Shown here: one piece after another, positions 39,793 through 42,156 of the stretch
How the letters are laid out: every line of letters begins with the position of its first letter
Position numbering within the stretch: position 1 is the first letter of the stretch
Origin: Reyranella sp.
GTDB lineage: Bacteria > Pseudomonadota > Alphaproteobacteria > Reyranellales > Reyranellaceae
DNA: 42,156 nt
Assembly: GCF_004297405.1 (NCBI RefSeq)
Contig: NZ_SCVC01000027.1
Span: 1 to 42,156 of the forward strand
Reading direction: 5' to 3'
Position numbers and translations under genes: made by a program
Notes under the pieces: model-generated
Database searches by the model: none
The model's input: only the letters and a program-made list of their open reading frames with translations
What the model was told of the DNA's origin: nothing

Positions 39793-41481
39793 TCAGTGCT
39801 TGTGCTTGGCGAGCGCCTGCTCACGCAGCTTGGTCAAGGTGATGCGCGAAGTGATCGCCTCGGCGTCGGTCTTCACGTGGATGATGGAAGGCCGGTCGGC
39901 AGCGAGCGCACGCTCGAAGGCCTGCTCGAAGTCCGCCGTCCTCTCGACCGTCTCGCCATGGCCGCCGAAGGCACGGGCATAGGCGGCGAAGTCGGGATTC
40001 TTGAGTTCCGTGCCGTGCACACGCGTCGGATACTCACGCTCCTGGTGCATCCGGATCGTGCCGTACATGCCGTTGTCGACCACGATGAACACGACATTGG
40101 CGCCATGCTGGACCGCGGTGGCGAATTCCTGACCGTTCATCAGGAAGCAGCCGTCGCCACTGAACGACACCACCGTGCGGCCGGGAGCGGCGATCTTGGC
40201 CGCCACCGCCGACGGCACGCCGTAGCCCATCGAGCCGTTGGTCGGGGCAAGCTGCGTCCGGAAACCGCGATACTGGAAGAAGCGGTGAACATAGCCCGCG
40301 TAGTTGCCGGCGCCGTTGGTGACGATCACGTCGTCCGGCAGACGCTTGTTCAGCCAAGCCACGATCTCGGCCAGATTGGCCGAGCCGGGCTGCGGCGAGG
40401 GCTCGATGTTCTTCAGATAGTCAGCACGCGCCGTGGCGACACCAGTCTTCCACGCAGAGGCATCGACCGGCTTCATCGCCTTCGCGGCGGCGGCGAACTG
40501 CGCCATGCCGCTGTTGATCGGCAAGGTTGCCTGATAGACGCGGCCGAGTTCTTCGGCGCCGGCATGGACGTGCACCATCTTCTGCGCCGGCACCGGCAAG
40601 TCGAACATGGTGTAGCCGCCGGTCGTCGCCTCGCCGAGACGGGGACCGATGGCGATGATCAGATCGCTCTCCTTGATACGCTTGCCGAGCGGCGGATTCA
40701 CGCCGAGGCCGAGATCTCCCACGAAGTTGGCGTGGCGATTGTCGATCAGGTCCTGATTGCGGAACGCCGTCGTCACCGGCAGGTGATTGGCTTCGACGAA
40801 CGCCTTGATGTCGGCGCACGCCTTCGCGTCCCAACCGCCGCCGCCCAGAATGACCAGCGGCTGCTTCGCCGCGGCGAGCAGATCGCGGAACGTCGCCATG
40901 TCCTCAGGCGCTGGCGCACCTCGCGAAATCTTGAACGGACCACCGTCGGCGACTTCGACCTCGTCGGTCAGCATATCTTCCGGCAGCGCAATCACCACCG
41001 GCCCGGGCCGACCGTTGACGGCGCGATGGAAAGCCTGGCTCACGATTTCGGGAATGCGGCGAGCGTCCTCGATCTGGGTGACCCACTTGGCCATCTGGCC
41101 GTACATGCGGCGATAGTCGATTTCCTGGAACGCCTCGCGCTCGGTCTGCTCGCGCGCCACTTGGCCGACCAGCAGAATCATGGGCGTCGAATCCTGGAAG
41201 CCGGTATGCACGCCGACGCTGGCATTGGTGGCGCCTGGACCGCGCGTGACGAAACAGACGCCGGGCTTGCCTGTCAGCTTCCCGTAAGCTTCGGCCATGT
41301 AGGAGGCGCCGCCTTCCTGGCGGCAGATCACGTAGCGGATGGAATTACGCTGGGCGTAGAGCGCATCCAGCGCTGCGAGATAGCTCTCGCCGGGAACGCC
41401 GAAGATCGTATCGGTGCCGTGGATGCGAAGCTGGTCGATCAGAACCTGCGCGCCGCTGCGGCGCGGGTGTACGGTGGCCAT
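39793..41481 (-). CDS. Thiamine-diphosphate-dependent enzyme, acetolactate-synthase-like
   Basis: A 562-residue ThDP enzyme with the three usual domains. E56 in RQEGGASYMAEAYG activates the cofactor, TRGPGATNASVGVHTGFQDSTP is the acetolactate-synthase-like stretch, and SGDGCFLMNGQEFATAV plus VDNGMYGTI binds Mg-ThDP. It resembles the large-subunit group of uncharacterised acetolactate synthases and benzoylformate/oxalyl-CoA decarboxylases; no small regulatory subunit gene is adjacent, so branched-chain synthesis is unlikely. The NIPSNAP gene 16 bases upstream is cotranscribed. Substrate unknown. Confidence 0.85.
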   Translation of the reverse strand: MATVHPRRSGAQVLIDQLRIHGTDTIFGVPGESYLAALDALYAQRNSIRYVICRQEGGASYMAEAYGKLTGKPGVCFVTRGPGATNASVGVHTGFQDSTPMILLVGQVAREQTEREAFQEIDYRRMYGQMAKWVTQIEDARRIPEIVSQAFHRAVNGRPGPVVIALPEDMLTDEVEVADGGPFKISRGAPAPEDMATFRDLLAAAKQPLVILGGGGWDAKACADIKAFVEANHLPVTTAFRNQDLIDNRHANFVGDLGLGVNPPLGKRIKESDLIIAIGPRLGEATTGGYTMFDLPVPAQKMVHVHAGAEELGRVYQATLPINSGMAQFAAAAKAMKPVDASAWKTGVATARADYLKNIEPSPQPGSANLAEIVAWLNKRLPDDVIVTNGAGNYAGYVHRFFQYRGFRTQLAPTNGSMGYGVPSAVAAKIAAPGRTVVSFSGDGCFLMNGQEFATAVQHGANVVFIVVDNGMYGTIRMHQEREYPTRVHGTELKNPDFAAYARAFGGHGETVERTADFEQAFERALAADRPSIIHVKTDAEAITSRITLTKLREQALAKHKH

Positions 41482-41497
41482 ATCTAGTATCTTTCCC

Positions 41498-41812
41498 TTA
41501 CTTCGTGGGTGAGAAGGAGGTTGGCACCAATATCTTGTTGTTCATGTGCTTCATGAATTCTCGGCTCTTCTGCAAATAAGACTGCCAGGCGGGATCTGCC
41601 GCCATCGCCGCGCGACGCTTGGTGCGATCAGCAAGGTCTTCATAAGCCCAGATGTGAACAATCTCATTCACATTGCCGACCTCGGTTGTGAAATATCCGA
41701 CAAGATTGCCGAGATGCTTCATCTGAACCGGCAGTCCTTCCTTTTCGTAAAGTGCCAAAAATTCGCGCAGTCGGCCCGGCTGCAGTTCGTACGTACGATG
41801 GTCGACAATCAT
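41498..41812 (-). CDS. NIPSNAP family protein
   Basis: A 104-residue dimeric alpha/beta-barrel domain of the NIPSNAP family. It opens MIVDHRTYELQPGRLREFL and contains VGYFTTEVGNVNEIVHIWAYEDLADR...RRAAMAADPAW, as in the family. Bacterial members are small cytoplasmic proteins often linked to catabolic enzymes; reaction unknown. It precedes the thiamine-diphosphate enzyme on the same strand. The 280 bases upstream to the RRM gene (41813-42092) hold no convincing gene; they contain a modest TGGAC/GTCCA hairpin (42026-42041) in the probable RRM leader. Confidence 0.85.
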   Translation of the reverse strand: MIVDHRTYELQPGRLREFLALYEKEGLPVQMKHLGNLVGYFTTEVGNVNEIVHIWAYEDLADRTKRRAAMAADPAWQSYLQKSREFMKHMNNKILVPTSFSPTK

Positions 41813-42092
41813 CTAGGGTCCCTCCCGTTCTCGTGGCGATTGTGTGACGTGACTCCCACTGTCTCAACCCTGCCGTAGACTCACGGCGGGATTCAGCGCA
41901 TAAGTGCTGCATTGCGACACTAGCCGACGAGCATCATCATGAGTCTCGGCGCGGTCGCGGAGCGCGATACCGGTCAACGTCTTCCGTGAGATTCTTGGTC
42001 ATCTGTCAAAGGTCAACGAAACGCTTGGACACATCAGTCCAGCAAGCGCGCGCCGGACTCCGCTCGATCCTTCCTCTAGCCCAGAGCCTTGA

Positions 42093-42156
42093 ATGAGTCG
42101 CAAATTGTTTGTGGGCAACCTGCCCTATTCGGTCACGTCTGAGCGTCTGTCTGAAG
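42093..42156 (+). CDS. RRM-domain RNA-binding protein (5' part only)
   Basis: The window ends 21 codons into this gene. The visible N-terminus, MSRKLFVGNLPYSVTSERLS, is the beta-1 strand with the RNP2 motif (LFVGNLPY) of an RNA recognition motif, as in the small glycine-rich RNA-binding proteins found in many proteobacteria. No strong Shine-Dalgarno sequence is visible. The remainder of the gene lies outside the window. Confidence 0.85.
   Translation, partial: MSRKLFVGNLPYSVTSERLSE

Noticed and set aside
41664..41912. 82-codon frame overlapping the NIPSNAP gene on the same strand
   Set aside because: It is out of frame with NIPSNAP, lacks a ribosome binding site and has no recognisable domain.
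1..42156. Mobile elements, prophage remnants, tRNA genes or CRISPR arrays
   Set aside because: Scanned for transposase motifs, regular repeats with spacers and cloverleaf-like sequences; none convincing. Gene order and base composition look uniformly chromosomal.

Overview
The window is GC-rich, densely coded chromosomal DNA with no rRNA, tRNA, insertion sequence, integrase or CRISPR array that I can see. Gene content points to an alphaproteobacterium: an argD-argF-hslO operon, a SAM-II riboswitch in front of metZ, a type III-fold ornithine decarboxylase with homospermidine synthase, and a Caulobacter-type ceramide synthesis operon. The order could be Rhodospirillales/Reyranella-like, but that is a guess.

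Layout. (1) 99-8315, minus strand: a glycerophosphodiester/glycerol-3-phosphate uptake block (ugpQ, then ugpB-ugpA-ugpE-ugpC behind a Pho-box-like promoter). It continues through stop/start overlaps and short gaps into a FAH-family hydrolase, a beta-carbonic anhydrase, a DUF4239 membrane protein and an EEP-family phosphodiesterase. (2) 8367-11546, plus: an SDR, an NhaD-like antiporter and an orphan TonB. (3) 11557-15609: a lipoprotein gene, a GlcG/SDR/NTF2 operon, an AraC regulator with an inverted repeat over its ribosome binding site, and a secreted orphan. (4) 15670-17541, minus: an unusual Popeye-like membrane domain + cyclic-nucleotide-binding domain + HlyD-like adaptor in one protein. 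(5) 17770-20688, minus: homospermidine synthase and ornithine decarboxylase, the latter preceded by a structured leader with a 45-codon small ORF. (6) 20896-28594, minus: seven genes forming an apparently complete ceramide pathway (acyl-ACP ligase, CerR-like reductase, ACP, serine palmitoyltransferase, ceramide synthase) plus a metallophosphoesterase and an MFS exporter. (7) 28677-31886, plus: argD-argF-hslO behind a good promoter and a possible leader attenuator. (8) 31897-36174, minus: DUF2218 and a His-rich PadR regulator, then a CDF transporter, apaG, folE and argE ending at a strong terminator. (9) 36331-37657: a Gdx/SugE-like SMR transporter with Asp replacing the essential Glu, a hotdog thioesterase and a MarR regulator. 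(10) 37663-39698, minus: tenA and metZ under a SAM-II riboswitch plus intrinsic terminator. (11) 39793-41812: a thiamine-diphosphate enzyme and a NIPSNAP protein. (12) 42093 to the end: the start of an RRM RNA-binding protein.

How it works together: much of the window handles phosphate-free or phosphate-scavenging membrane economy (Pho-regulated glycerophosphodiester uptake, sphingolipid synthesis) and ornithine use (argE, argD, argF, ornithine decarboxylase, homospermidine synthase). The least explained items are the cNMP-binding HlyD fusion, the ornithine decarboxylase leader with its small ORF, the two extra genes inside the ceramide operon, and several regulatory palindromes.
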